Shown here: positions 51,285 to 59,654 of the stretch, one piece after another
How the letters are laid out: the number at the start of each line of letters is the position of its first letter
Numbering within the stretch: position 1 is the first letter of the stretch
Assembly: GCF_042686025.1 (NCBI RefSeq)
Contig: NZ_JBHUOZ010000003.1
Coordinates: forward strand, 2,604,001 to 2,668,000
DNA from: Terrimonas rubra
GTDB lineage: Bacteria > Bacteroidota > Bacteroidia > Chitinophagales > Chitinophagaceae
Direction of reading: 5' to 3'
DNA length: 64,000 bases
Program-made: the position numbers and the translations under genes
The notes under the pieces: generated by a model
Told to the model about the DNA's origin: nothing
Databases searched by the model: none
Seen by the model: only the letters and a program-made list of their open reading frames with translations

Positions 51285-52136
51285 ATGAGTTTTACAGAAA
51301 ATAAGGCCGTTAGTATAGCAATTTTAGACCTCAATGACGGTTTTCCTAACCAGGGTATGCGTTGCATCAGGCAGATCATAAAGGAATGGAGCGAGCAGCG
51401 TGATTTGTATGTGACCACTACCGAATTTGATGTCAGGCAAAAAAACGAACTACCCGATACATCTTTTGATATTTATATTTCCAGCGGTGGCCCCGGCGAT
51501 CCTTTATCATCCCGTTTTGACGACTGGGATATAAACTGGAACAAGTGGGTGGCCGATATGGTAAGGTATAATGAGAACCCCGATAACCAGATAAAAAAAC
51601 ATGTATTTTTTATCTGCCATTCTTTCCAGCTGGCCTGCCGTCATTTTGATGCGGCCCTGGTATATAAACGCCGCAGTACATCCTTCGGTGTTTTCCCGGT
51701 ACATATGCTGGAAGAAGGAATGGAGGAACATGTTTTTGATGGTTTACAGGATCCTTTTTATGTGGTGGACAGTCGCGATTACCAGGTTATACAGCCCAAC
51801 CATGCCATACTGGAAAAAATAGGCGGTAAAATATTATGCATTGAAAAAGACCGTCCGCATGTGCCTTACGAACGTGCCGTGATGGGTATTCGTTTTAACG
51901 AATTCATGGTAGGTACCCAGTTTCATCCTGAAGCCGATGCCATGGGTATGGCTACGCATTTTCAACAGGAAGAAAAACGTAAGACCGTTATCGAAAACCA
52001 CGGTGAAGCCAAGTTGCAGAGCATGTTAGAGCAATTGAATGATCCTGATAAAATATTATGGACCTATTCACATATACTGCCTAACTTTTTAAACCTGGCA
52101 GTTTTTCAGTATGAACTAATGGAGCAGGAAGCGTAA
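51285..52136 (+). CDS. Class I glutamine-amidotransferase-like protein
   Basis: 283 residues from the ATG at 51285 (MSFTENKAVSIAILDLNDGF). It is a GATase1 fold with nucleophile elbow HVFFICHSFQLACRHF (Cys111), the oxyanion segment ISSGGPGDP and GTQFHPEADAMG (His214, Glu216). Annotated relatives are called GMP synthase-like, but no synthetase domain is present. It is a stand-alone gene. The acceptor partner is unknown. Confidence 0.85.
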   Translation: MSFTENKAVSIAILDLNDGFPNQGMRCIRQIIKEWSEQRDLYVTTTEFDVRQKNELPDTSFDIYISSGGPGDPLSSRFDDWDINWNKWVADMVRYNENPDNQIKKHVFFICHSFQLACRHFDAALVYKRRSTSFGVFPVHMLEEGMEEHVFDGLQDPFYVVDSRDYQVIQPNHAILEKIGGKILCIEKDRPHVPYERAVMGIRFNEFMVGTQFHPEADAMGMATHFQQEEKRKTVIENHGEAKLQSMLEQLNDPDKILWTYSHILPNFLNLAVFQYELMEQEA

Positions 52137-52157
52137 ATAAATTTCAACTATATTCAT

Positions 52158-52195
52158 AAAAAAGGACACTGTTTTAACAGTGTCCTTTTTTTATT
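52158..52195. terminator. Terminator of the amidotransferase gene
   Basis: AAAAAAGGACACTG (52158-52171) and CAGTGTCCTTTTTT (52178-52191) form a perfect 14-base stem with T-runs on both strands. Confidence 0.88.
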
Positions 52196-52203
52196 TTGTT
52201 ACA

Positions 52204-52330
52204 GGCTGCATTACTACTATCGTCGTCCCTTGCGTCGCACACTTGTACGTCCGGTAATCCTATTCAGCATCCCGCAAATCTCATAGCAGTTCGTGATACA
52301 CGAACCGTGGCACAGGCATCCCGCAGATAG
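52204..52330 (+). repeat. Dispersed intergenic repeat, copy 2 (fullest copy)
   Basis: GGCTGCATTACTACT, then CGTCCCT and the core TGCGTCGCACACTTGTAC (52231-52248), CGTCCGGTAAT, and the hairpin GTTCGTG-ATA-CACGAAC (52289-52305). The hairpin is flanked by direct repeats GCATCCCGCA (52267-52276 and 52316-52325). It lies in a convergent intergenic gap. Copy 1 is at 28.8 kb, copy 3 at 43.8 kb. Confidence 0.7.
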
Positions 52331-52364
52331 CACATTATTAATTCATAATTCATCATTCATAATT

Positions 52365-53774
52365 TTATTCCATTCCTAACCCAAACTCCTGGTGTTGCTC
52401 AGGAATAGTAATATCCGTAAAACCTTTCTTCAGCAGTTTACGCCTGAACTCCTCCTGCACTTCAAACTCACCATGTACCAGGAACAGTTTTTTCACCTGT
52501 TGCGGGTCCTGGCAGGCTAACCACTGGCTCAGGTCTTCGTAATCGCCATGAGCGCTCATGCTGCGTATAGAGCCAATTTCCGCATGCACCTGGTGGTCGA
52601 TACCAAAAATACCTACCTCCTGCACACCGGCCATTAAACGGCCGCCTAAGGAATTGGGTTCGCAATAACCGGTAAATACAATAGTATTACGGCTGTTCTC
52701 AATATTATTACTGATATGGTGTTTCACCCTGCCCGCATCGGCCATACCACTGGCAGATATCACCACGAACGGATTTTTCTGGTAGTTGAGCATCTTGGAT
52801 TGCTCCACCGTTTTAATATATTTTAATCCTTTAAATGCAAAGGGATCATTATCCGTTTGCATGATCTTCTGGATCTTTTTATTAAAATACTGCGGGTAAC
52901 TTTTTACTACTTCTGTGGCTTCAATACTTAAAGGACTATCTACATAATAATCCAGGTCGGGTAACTGGTTTTCCAGTTCCAGCTGGTTAAGGGCAAACAA
53001 TAATTCCTGTGTACGGCCCACGCTGAAGGCCGGCAGTATCAGCTTTCCTTTTTTCTCAATACAGGTATGATTGATCCATTTTAACAACAGCTCCGGTGTA
53101 CTGTCTGCAGGATCGTGTAAGCTGTTGCCATAGGTAGACTCCATGATGATGTAATCGGCCTGCGGAAAAATATCCGGTGATTTTAAGATCACGTCGCGGT
53201 AACGGCCTACATCACCGCTGAAGGTGATATGTGTTTGTTTGCCGTTCTCTGTAATACGCAGGTTAACACAGGCACTGCCGATGATATGGCCGGCTTCGGA
53301 ATACATCACCTCTACATCGGGTAAGGCAAAAAACCAGCGTCCGTATTCCACTTCTTCAAAACGGTCAATGGTACGTTTGGCATCATCCAGTGTATATAAA
53401 GGCTGCTGGTAAGGACGTCCCTGGTGCAGGCCTCTTTTATTGGCAAACTTGGCCTCTTCCTCCTGTATCTCTGCCGAGTCTTCCAGCAGGATAGAAGTTA
53501 AACGCTGCGTGGCAGGCGTACAGAATATCTTGCCGTTAAAACCATCTTTTACCAGCTTGGGTAATAAACCCGAGTGATCGATATGCGCATGTGAGAGTAT
53601 CACTACGTCCACTGCCGATGCATCAAAACCAAGGTCACGGTTCAGTTGGTTGGTTTCCTTACCCAGGCCCTGGAACATACCACAGTCCAGTAATATCTGT
53701 TTGCCATTTTTTAAAGTAAGGAGGTGTTTGGAGCCGGTTACCGTACGGGCGGCGCCGTGGAAAGCAATCTTCAT
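52365..53774 (-). CDS. Beta-CASP metallo-beta-lactamase ribonuclease-like protein (CPSF/YSH1 family)
   Basis: 469 residues. The MBL domain has VILSHAHIDHSGLLPKL (His62, His64, Asp66, His67), MYSEAGHIIGSA and SGDVGR. The beta-CASP domain has PAFSVGRTQELLFAL, VISASGMADAGRVKHH and SMSAHGDYEDLSQWL, and it ends with KKLFLVHGE. Bacterial members process RNA 3' ends or act as exo/endonucleases. A cytoplasmic RNA role is likely; the target is unknown. Confidence 0.93.
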   Translation of the reverse strand: MKIAFHGAARTVTGSKHLLTLKNGKQILLDCGMFQGLGKETNQLNRDLGFDASAVDVVILSHAHIDHSGLLPKLVKDGFNGKIFCTPATQRLTSILLEDSAEIQEEEAKFANKRGLHQGRPYQQPLYTLDDAKRTIDRFEEVEYGRWFFALPDVEVMYSEAGHIIGSACVNLRITENGKQTHITFSGDVGRYRDVILKSPDIFPQADYIIMESTYGNSLHDPADSTPELLLKWINHTCIEKKGKLILPAFSVGRTQELLFALNQLELENQLPDLDYYVDSPLSIEATEVVKSYPQYFNKKIQKIMQTDNDPFAFKGLKYIKTVEQSKMLNYQKNPFVVISASGMADAGRVKHHISNNIENSRNTIVFTGYCEPNSLGGRLMAGVQEVGIFGIDHQVHAEIGSIRSMSAHGDYEDLSQWLACQDPQQVKKLFLVHGEFEVQEEFRRKLLKKGFTDITIPEQHQEFGLGME

Positions 53775-53851
53775 AATATTGTATATGCCGGTTATTAATA
53801 CCGGGCTTTTTTAAATGGTGTATAGAGTAGCTAATGTACTCATTTAGTTGG

Positions 53852-54346
53852 TTATTTTTTTGCCTTGAACGACCAGGTTATAAAAAAGCGGGCTACCTCC
53901 TCCCCTTCTGCATTCATACCTATGCTGGTAGCTTTTACGGTTACCCCTTCGCCGGTACGGATGGTAGCGGCAATGGCATTTTGTATAGCTTCACCATCGT
54001 TACAAACAAAACTGGTTTTGCCTGTTGCTTTTTTAAAATACTCCGCTTGCAAACCTACCACCAACATGGATACTGATGGTTTTATTTTATACAGGTGCGC
54101 CATGGACAGGGCTCCTGTACTCATTTCGGCAGCCATGGCCAGGCAGGCAAAATAGGTTGAGCGGAAAGGATTTGTGGAGAACCATTTATAAGGCACCGTT
54201 ACCGTACAGGCTTTTTCCGAAATGGACTGCACCCTTACCCCGGCAAAAAAAGCACTGGGTAATTTGCTTAATAAGAACAGCCTGAATTTCAGTGGATGTT
54301 TTACCAGTTTTATAAAGGCAGCAGTATCGGCGGCTTGTATGGACAT
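53852..54346 (-). CDS. DUF4442 hotdog-fold protein
   Basis: 164 residues. The hotdog core FSTNPFRSTYFACLAMAAEM and QAEYFKKATGKTSFVCNDGE matches DUF4442, a thioesterase-like family without proven substrate. It begins 4 bases after the thioredoxin-fold gene, so the two are one operon. Confidence 0.85.
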   Translation of the reverse strand: MSIQAADTAAFIKLVKHPLKFRLFLLSKLPSAFFAGVRVQSISEKACTVTVPYKWFSTNPFRSTYFACLAMAAEMSTGALSMAHLYKIKPSVSMLVVGLQAEYFKKATGKTSFVCNDGEAIQNAIAATIRTGEGVTVKATSIGMNAEGEEVARFFITWSFKAKK

Positions 54347-54350
54347 AGCT

Positions 54351-54863
54351 TTATTTTTTATCCTGGTAAGTGGCAGGGTTCAATGCCTTTGGCGACCAGT
54401 GATTTAAGAAGGTGATCACTTTCTTTTTGTCATAACCGCTTTTACCGTCTTCCAAATACTCTGTATTCTGGGTATGCAGCAGTTTCCCTTCCTGGTCCAG
54501 TATTAAAAATACCGGGAAACCAAAACGCTGGGGAAACTTATATTGTTTTAAGATATCCTTATTGTAGTTCTCTTCGCTGTAATTAAGGTGGTACACCACA
54601 TAATTGGCCTTCACCAGTGAATCTAATGTAGCGTCGGTTTTAACAAAATTATTGAACCGTATACACCATATACACCAGTTACCGCCCACCTGTATGAAAA
54701 CATGTTTATTTTCTTTTTTAGCGGTTGCTATGGCCTGTGCAACGGCTTTTGCGGCGTTGTCGTCTGGGTTGTAAATTTTTGGTTTTACAATAGTGTCAGC
54801 TTGTGCAACTGAAACAGTAGCAAGGCATAAGACAGATATACCTAAAAGAATGGTACGTAACAT
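54351..54863 (-). CDS. Periplasmic thioredoxin-fold protein
   Basis: 170 residues from the ATG at 54863, which starts a signal peptide (MLRTILLGISVLCLATVSVA). The frame is open 38 codons further upstream without signal features. The active site is GGNWCIWCIRFNNF (CxxC), followed by FGFPVFLILDQEGKLL with the cis-proline. It probably acts as a periplasmic disulfide reductase or isomerase. First gene of an operon with DUF4442. Confidence 0.88.
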   Translation of the reverse strand: MLRTILLGISVLCLATVSVAQADTIVKPKIYNPDDNAAKAVAQAIATAKKENKHVFIQVGGNWCIWCIRFNNFVKTDATLDSLVKANYVVYHLNYSEENYNKDILKQYKFPQRFGFPVFLILDQEGKLLHTQNTEYLEDGKSGYDKKKVITFLNHWSPKALNPATYQDKK

Positions 54864-54920
54864 CGGAGGTAAATTTTTATTATGCAATATACTTAAATCC
54901 CGTTGTTTTATTGTTTGTAC

Positions 54921-54928
54921 TAACTTTG
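54921..54928 (+). promoter_or_regulatory. -7 element of the lipocalin-like lipoprotein gene
   Basis: TAACTTTG, about 40 bases before the ATG at 54969. Confidence 0.45.
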
Positions 54929-54968
54929 GCACTTCAATTGCTAACTTAACATTATTAATTTTTAAATT

Positions 54969-55466
54969 ATGCGACACAAAATTTTCGTTCCCGTATTGGC
55001 TTTATTAACCCTTTTCGTAATGGGCTCCTGTTCTTCTTCAAAATCAGCCTCGCAGAATGTAAAGAAAAAAGACATCCGTGGCACCTGGACGGTAAGTTCC
55101 GTAAGTATTGAAGGGTTGGCCGCCGGTACTAAAATCAAAACCGTTGCTTTTGACGACGTGCCTTACGAGTGTTTCCAGGGCAGTCAATGGTATTTACCCA
55201 ACAGTGGCTTTGGCACCTATAATATTGCCTCGGCTAATTGCATGACCGGTGAAAGAAAGATCAACTGGTCGTTCCGCACCAAAGACGGCGTGAATTATTT
55301 TAATTTCAAAAAAATGGATGGCGTTAAAAGAAAAGATGCCAACGATGTAGACGATGGTTACAGGCTGGTGATCACCGATATTACCGATAACGGCTTTATT
55401 GCCAAATCGCCGGTGGTGTTTGAAGGCAAAACCATTTACTTTGTTTACAACTTTGTGAAAGGATAA
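54969..55466 (+). CDS. Lipocalin-like lipoprotein
   Basis: 165 residues. A lipobox ends in GSCSSSK (Cys20), followed by a lipocalin-type domain: DIRGTWTVSSVSIEG, GSQWYLPNSGFGTYNIASAN, GERKINWSFRTKDG and IYFVYNFVKG. GTW near the start is the lipocalin GxW signature. Ligand unknown. It is divergent from the thioredoxin operon. A terminator with an 18-base stem follows. Confidence 0.8.
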   Translation: MRHKIFVPVLALLTLFVMGSCSSSKSASQNVKKKDIRGTWTVSSVSIEGLAAGTKIKTVAFDDVPYECFQGSQWYLPNSGFGTYNIASANCMTGERKINWSFRTKDGVNYFNFKKMDGVKRKDANDVDDGYRLVITDITDNGFIAKSPVVFEGKTIYFVYNFVKG

Positions 55467-55515
55467 GGTGTTGGAATGATGAGTTATGAATGTTGAATTA
55501 TAAATATTCGAATCT

Positions 55516-55557
55516 ATAAACAAAAAGTCCGGGCTTAGCCCCGGACTTTTTGTTTAT
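55516..55557. terminator. Strong terminator, 18-base perfect stem
   Basis: ATAAACAAAAAGTCCGGG (55516-55533), loop CTTAGC, and its complement (55540-55557). The T-run TTTTTGTTTAT follows on the plus strand. Confidence 0.85.
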
Positions 55558-55614
55558 CCCTTATTTAAATAATTTGTACTTTTATTTATTGTCCCATTAA
55601 ACCATTCAACCATC

Positions 55615-56667
55615 ATGGAATATGTTATTATCATTTTTCTTCAGCTATTAAGCTTATTAGTGTCTTTTATTTCTAGTGACGATACCTTTTTTAAAAAAAA
55701 GGAGGGAAAAGTAAAAGGCTTGAAATTTAAAGGTGTTTTACTATCTATAGTTTTAATGGCCACTGCAGCTTTCACTTGTTGGCAATTATATATTGCAAAT
55801 AAAAAAAGTAATGCAAGTGAAGCTCTATTAAAAAATGAAAGAAATCAAAGTGAACAAAGAGTAAAATCAAAAGTTCAAGAAATATTTGCAAGTTTATCAA
55901 ATGCCCTTGATAGCCAAAACTTAGTGTTTGATACAGCAAAACAAAAAATTTACACAAATGCTTCCCAATTGCAACTTACAACTGATATTATTTATAATAA
56001 TCTAGGAGAAGCAAATAAAAATGTAAATGATATACAAAAAAATGCTGAGTCTATACTAAATCCTATTACCCCTATGGATGTAATTATTGAGTATACAATC
56101 AAAGTACCTACAAATTACTTTACACAATTTTATCCATATATTAACAAACCCTTACCCAATCAAAATACTTACTTTAATGAAATACAATTAAACAATCTTA
56201 ATACTTATCAACAATCTTATATAATTTTTTTTGACAATATTGGCTTTTCCAAATACTCATCCTATCAGAATAGCCTTATAGGTGGTCCTGAATGGGAAAA
56301 GAGCTTTATAACAATAGAACAGAACTTGAAAGAAGTATCTATTCAAGGAAGCGCATCAATTAGTGGAGACAGTATAATAATATCAGTTTGGAAAATAATG
56401 AAAAATGTATTTATTAGGAATAAAGACTATGCCAATGTGCAGAATTATAAATCATTGTTAGGATGGTATTTAACATTCGGTTATCCTCAACCTCCCAATG
56501 AAATCAAATTGACCAATATCTCAACACTTAAATTTCGCACAGGACATGAAAAATCACAAAAAATTTTTGTTAGTAGCTTACCAGTAAATATACAAAAAGA
56601 GAAAATAAACTTCTTTGAGAAGAAAATAACTATAAAAGATTTTAAACATGAATATCAAGGGCCATAA
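55615..56667 (+). CDS. A+T-rich orphan membrane-anchored coiled-coil protein
   Basis: 350 residues: two hydrophobic helices (VIIIFLQLLSLLVSFI at about 4-19 and GVLLSIVLMATAAFTCWQLY at about 40-59), a coiled-coil stretch (residues 60-150: SEALLKNERNQSEQRVKSKV, GEANKNVNDIQKNAESIL) and a C-terminal domain without known motif. Codon use is strongly A/T-biased compared with all neighbours, suggesting recent acquisition. I do not recognise the family. Confidence 0.7.
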   Translation: MEYVIIIFLQLLSLLVSFISSDDTFFKKKEGKVKGLKFKGVLLSIVLMATAAFTCWQLYIANKKSNASEALLKNERNQSEQRVKSKVQEIFASLSNALDSQNLVFDTAKQKIYTNASQLQLTTDIIYNNLGEANKNVNDIQKNAESILNPITPMDVIIEYTIKVPTNYFTQFYPYINKPLPNQNTYFNEIQLNNLNTYQQSYIIFFDNIGFSKYSSYQNSLIGGPEWEKSFITIEQNLKEVSIQGSASISGDSIIISVWKIMKNVFIRNKDYANVQNYKSLLGWYLTFGYPQPPNEIKLTNISTLKFRTGHEKSQKIFVSSLPVNIQKEKINFFEKKITIKDFKHEYQGP

Positions 56668-56755
56668 ACCTTCGCAGTAATAATCCTATATACAAACATG
56701 GGATAACTTTCGAACGCCAAACAGACTTCGAAACTCCTAGGAAACAACGTAGTGG

Positions 56756-58360
56756 TTAATTCGCTACCTTATCAAAAGCCACTACCGTTGCCACCGCACG
56801 GGTTTCGCCGGCATTTACTTTGAAATAAATACGTCCGTCGCCGGTGCTGCTGATGCTGGCATTGGTAGCTAAAATACCTTTTAACGCATCATTTACTTTG
56901 GCTGTATAATCGGTTTGTGCACTGGCACTGATAGCCTGGTTGAGTTTGTTATAATCCAGCTCCGATTTACTGGTTACAATAGCGATATAGTCTTTGTTGC
57001 CGTCGGCATCTGCTTCCATAGACTGACCTTTAGGGAACAAACGGTAACCGGTAATACCAAAGTAAGGAGAATGTTTGGATACCGTTTCACCCGGTTTTAA
57101 GTAAGGGAATAATACTGCGCTGCTGCCATCGGCCTGGCGCGAGAATATATACACATAACAGGGTGTGGCATTGGTTACTTCCATTTTAAAGCGGGTACCC
57201 ACTTTAATAGGCGCTACCGATTGAAAGCTGTTACCGCCGGTAGAACGCAGCTGCATGTATTTTTTTGTGGTCGCATTCACATCTTCATAAGCCACCAGGC
57301 CAATATTACATTCCAATGCTTTTGCCGCTATATCATTTGTTTTAGGTAAAGCATCTATACCATAGGCTTCACGGGCATATTGCTGGAAATCGCCGTAACG
57401 TACCCAGCCTATACCATCCTTACCCCAGTCGCGGCCCCAGCTGTTCATGATCTGGAAGGCCCCGCCGAATTTACGGTCATCATAACCGATAATGGTCATG
57501 GCATGACCACCCATACCTACCATAGATGCGTCCATACCCTGTGGTGTCCACAGTTCCTTACCCATCATATCCTGCATAAAACTATTACCCACCATCATGC
57601 CTATCACCACGGGAGCATCTTTGCTCAGGTGTTCCTTAATGGCACGTACATTAATGGTTTGGGTATTACCATTGGTTAAGCGGGTATAACCGTGTATGGT
57701 GTTTTGACGGCCTGTATTGAAGTACTGGCTGGCATCGCGGCCACAATCGTTGGGATTGTAGGGATAACTGCTTAAAGGTACACCACCGTTCTTCTGCATG
57801 GCTTCCATGGCAAGGTTTACATAAGAACCCTGGCAGTCATCCAGTTTTATCTGGTTGTATAAGTAAGAGGGAGAAAATACGATAGTATTGGGATCGGCGC
57901 CGGTTGCCGCAGCCGTTAAAATGGTCTGGGCTGCATATGCACTGCTCCAGGCCACACAACTACCCTGTGATCCCTGGTCGCCGCGGGTAGGTGCATATCT
58001 TAATAGAGATACCGCTTCGGGTAATGGGTTTTTACCGGCCTCCGCTTCCAGTCCTTCATAAACGGAAGCTTTGTTAAACTGTTCGGGACTAAAGTTATAG
58101 CCACTCTGGGAGAACTGCCGGGCTATGTCGGCAACATTACAACCGCCACCACCTTTACCCAGTAAAAAATAAGCGCCTGCGCCCAGAATTAAGAGGAGAA
58201 AGATCCCTTTGCCTTTGAACAGGCTGAGCAGCATGGGTAATAAGGCAATTAAACCTCCCCCGCCGCCGGGAATACTGGGACGGTTACCACCGCCGCCACT
58301 ATTATCGTTATAGTCATTTTGGTTCTGATCCTGCGGATCATCGGTCATTCTGATAGCCAT
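56756..58360 (-). CDS. Membrane-anchored papain-family peptidase with DUF4384 domain
   Basis: 534 residues from the ATG at 58360 (MAIRMTDDPQDQNQNDYNDN). A Gly/Asn-rich cytoplasmic N-terminus is followed by a transmembrane helix (GIFLLLILGAGAYFLLG) and a C1 papain domain with QGSQGSCVAWSSAYA (Gln129, Cys135), GGHAMTIIGYDD (His286) and IMNSWGRDWG (Asn306), so the catalytic set is complete. The C-terminal part (CYVYIFSRQADGSSAVLFPY) looks like DUF4384. No inhibitory propeptide is evident. An upstream TTG frame to 58390 overlaps a TACTTTTA promoter-like box. Confidence 0.88.
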   Translation of the reverse strand: MAIRMTDDPQDQNQNDYNDNSGGGGNRPSIPGGGGGLIALLPMLLSLFKGKGIFLLLILGAGAYFLLGKGGGGCNVADIARQFSQSGYNFSPEQFNKASVYEGLEAEAGKNPLPEAVSLLRYAPTRGDQGSQGSCVAWSSAYAAQTILTAAATGADPNTIVFSPSYLYNQIKLDDCQGSYVNLAMEAMQKNGGVPLSSYPYNPNDCGRDASQYFNTGRQNTIHGYTRLTNGNTQTINVRAIKEHLSKDAPVVIGMMVGNSFMQDMMGKELWTPQGMDASMVGMGGHAMTIIGYDDRKFGGAFQIMNSWGRDWGKDGIGWVRYGDFQQYAREAYGIDALPKTNDIAAKALECNIGLVAYEDVNATTKKYMQLRSTGGNSFQSVAPIKVGTRFKMEVTNATPCYVYIFSRQADGSSAVLFPYLKPGETVSKHSPYFGITGYRLFPKGQSMEADADGNKDYIAIVTSKSELDYNKLNQAISASAQTDYTAKVNDALKGILATNASISSTGDGRIYFKVNAGETRAVATVVAFDKVAN

Positions 58361-58480
58361 GTGTATGTTTTTACCGGCTAAAAGTAGCAAGTTCGGCGCA
58401 TATTTTTATAATATTTCGCCGTGTGGGCAAATAGTGGGTTTAATCAGGCAACGAATAGCTGTAAATGCCCGTCATTTTTG

Positions 58481-58488
58481 TAAGTTTG
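58481..58488 (+). promoter_or_regulatory. -7 element of the DUF6263 gene
   Basis: TAAGTTTG, with a start near 58494, about 29 bases before the ATG at 58523. Confidence 0.45.
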
Positions 58489-58522
58489 ACCCATTGTTGA
58501 ACCTCTAAAAAAATCCCCCAAC

Positions 58523-59401
58523 ATGTTTGTTACCAAAATCATCGGTTGTTCCTTATTGTTAAGCTTGACCATACCGGCTATCAGCCAGCAGAAAGCGCCC
58601 AAACTTGCTTTTGTACAGGGCGAAACCGTTACGGTTACCCTTAAACAGGAATCCACCGTAGCACAGGAGGTAATGGGCCGTAATATTGATTTTAAATCAA
58701 ACAGTAATATTGAAAAACAATACAAGGTGACCAATGTAACGGAGGATAACAGTACGCTCAGCCACCAGTTAAAGCGTATCAGCTTTAAGGCGGACGGTAT
58801 GGGCCAGGGATTCAACTTTGATTCCGATAATAAAAAAGACCTGGATGGCCAGCTGGGTAAACCCATTAAAGAGATCATGGGCAAAACCTATAACGTGATC
58901 GTTGACGGCTCGGGCAAAACCCTGATGAGCATTCCGCAAAGCTTTGACAAAAAAGCGAATGACCAGGCTAATATTGTTACCAACATGATACCCGGCCTGC
59001 AGGATGTAGCCAACCCGCCGGCTAAAGGCAGCAATAGCTTTTTTAAAGTATTACCTGATACTATACTGGTAAAAGGTTATTCCTGGACAACATCGGCCAC
59101 TACCGCTACCGAAGTATCGGCTACGGTAAATACGATAGAAGATATTACAGACAGCGTGATCGTAGTAGGGTTCAGAACAGCCGCCGAATCGATCGTTACT
59201 TCGCAGATGATGAATATGGATGCCACCACCAAGATCAGCACCATTACTACCGGTAAAACCTATGTAGATAAAGCAACCGGTATCATCAAATCGCAATCAA
59301 GTGTAGCCGAGGGAAAAGGAACCGTAGAGGCCATGAACAGTGTAATGCCGATGACCATTAAAACAACGACGGAACTGACAGTGGGAAGAAGCGGGAATTA
59401 G
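58523..59401 (+). CDS. Secreted DUF6263-type protein
   Basis: 292 residues with a signal peptide (MFVTKIIGCSLLLSLTIPAI) and a beta-rich body: VQGETVTVTLKQESTVAQEV, LSHQLKRISFKADGMGQGFN, FKVLPDTILVKGYSWTTSAT, ending MPMTIKTTTELTVGRSGN. It fits the DUF6263 family of secreted Bacteroidota proteins without known function. The stop codon runs directly into a heptamer tandem repeat. Confidence 0.75.
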   Translation: MFVTKIIGCSLLLSLTIPAISQQKAPKLAFVQGETVTVTLKQESTVAQEVMGRNIDFKSNSNIEKQYKVTNVTEDNSTLSHQLKRISFKADGMGQGFNFDSDNKKDLDGQLGKPIKEIMGKTYNVIVDGSGKTLMSIPQSFDKKANDQANIVTNMIPGLQDVANPPAKGSNSFFKVLPDTILVKGYSWTTSATTATEVSATVNTIEDITDSVIVVGFRTAAESIVTSQMMNMDATTKISTITTGKTYVDKATGIIKSQSSVAEGKGTVEAMNSVMPMTIKTTTELTVGRSGN

Positions 59402-59486
59402 ATTTTAGATTTTAGATTTTAGATTTTAGATTTTAGATTTTAGATTTTAGATTTTAGATTTTAGATTTTAGATTTTAGATTTTAGA
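59401..59486. repeat. Tandem heptamer repeat (GATTTTA)n
   Basis: About twelve uninterrupted copies of the 7-base unit GATTTTA begin at the last base of the DUF6263 stop codon. Because 7 is not a multiple of 3 and the unit contains TAG/TTTAGA, all frames on the plus strand stop within it. Confidence 0.95.
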
Positions 59487-59547
59487 AAAAACTTTTTTGT
59501 ATAGAAGGATATTGTGTGCCTGCTAAAGTTTTTTTATTTAATAGTCC

Positions 59548-59584
59548 AAAAAGCCCGCGACTTACGCCGCGGGCTTTTTTATAC
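59548..59584. terminator. Bidirectional terminator between DUF6263 and phytase genes
   Basis: AAAAAGCCCGCG (59548-59559) and CGCGGGCTTTTT (59568-59579), perfect 12-base stem with T-runs on both strands. Confidence 0.85.
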
Positions 59585-59654
59585 GCTGATTATTTTCACT
59601 TAGGAAATAACAACTATTAACCTTTGAACTTCTTGAACTTTTAAACCTTTTGAA

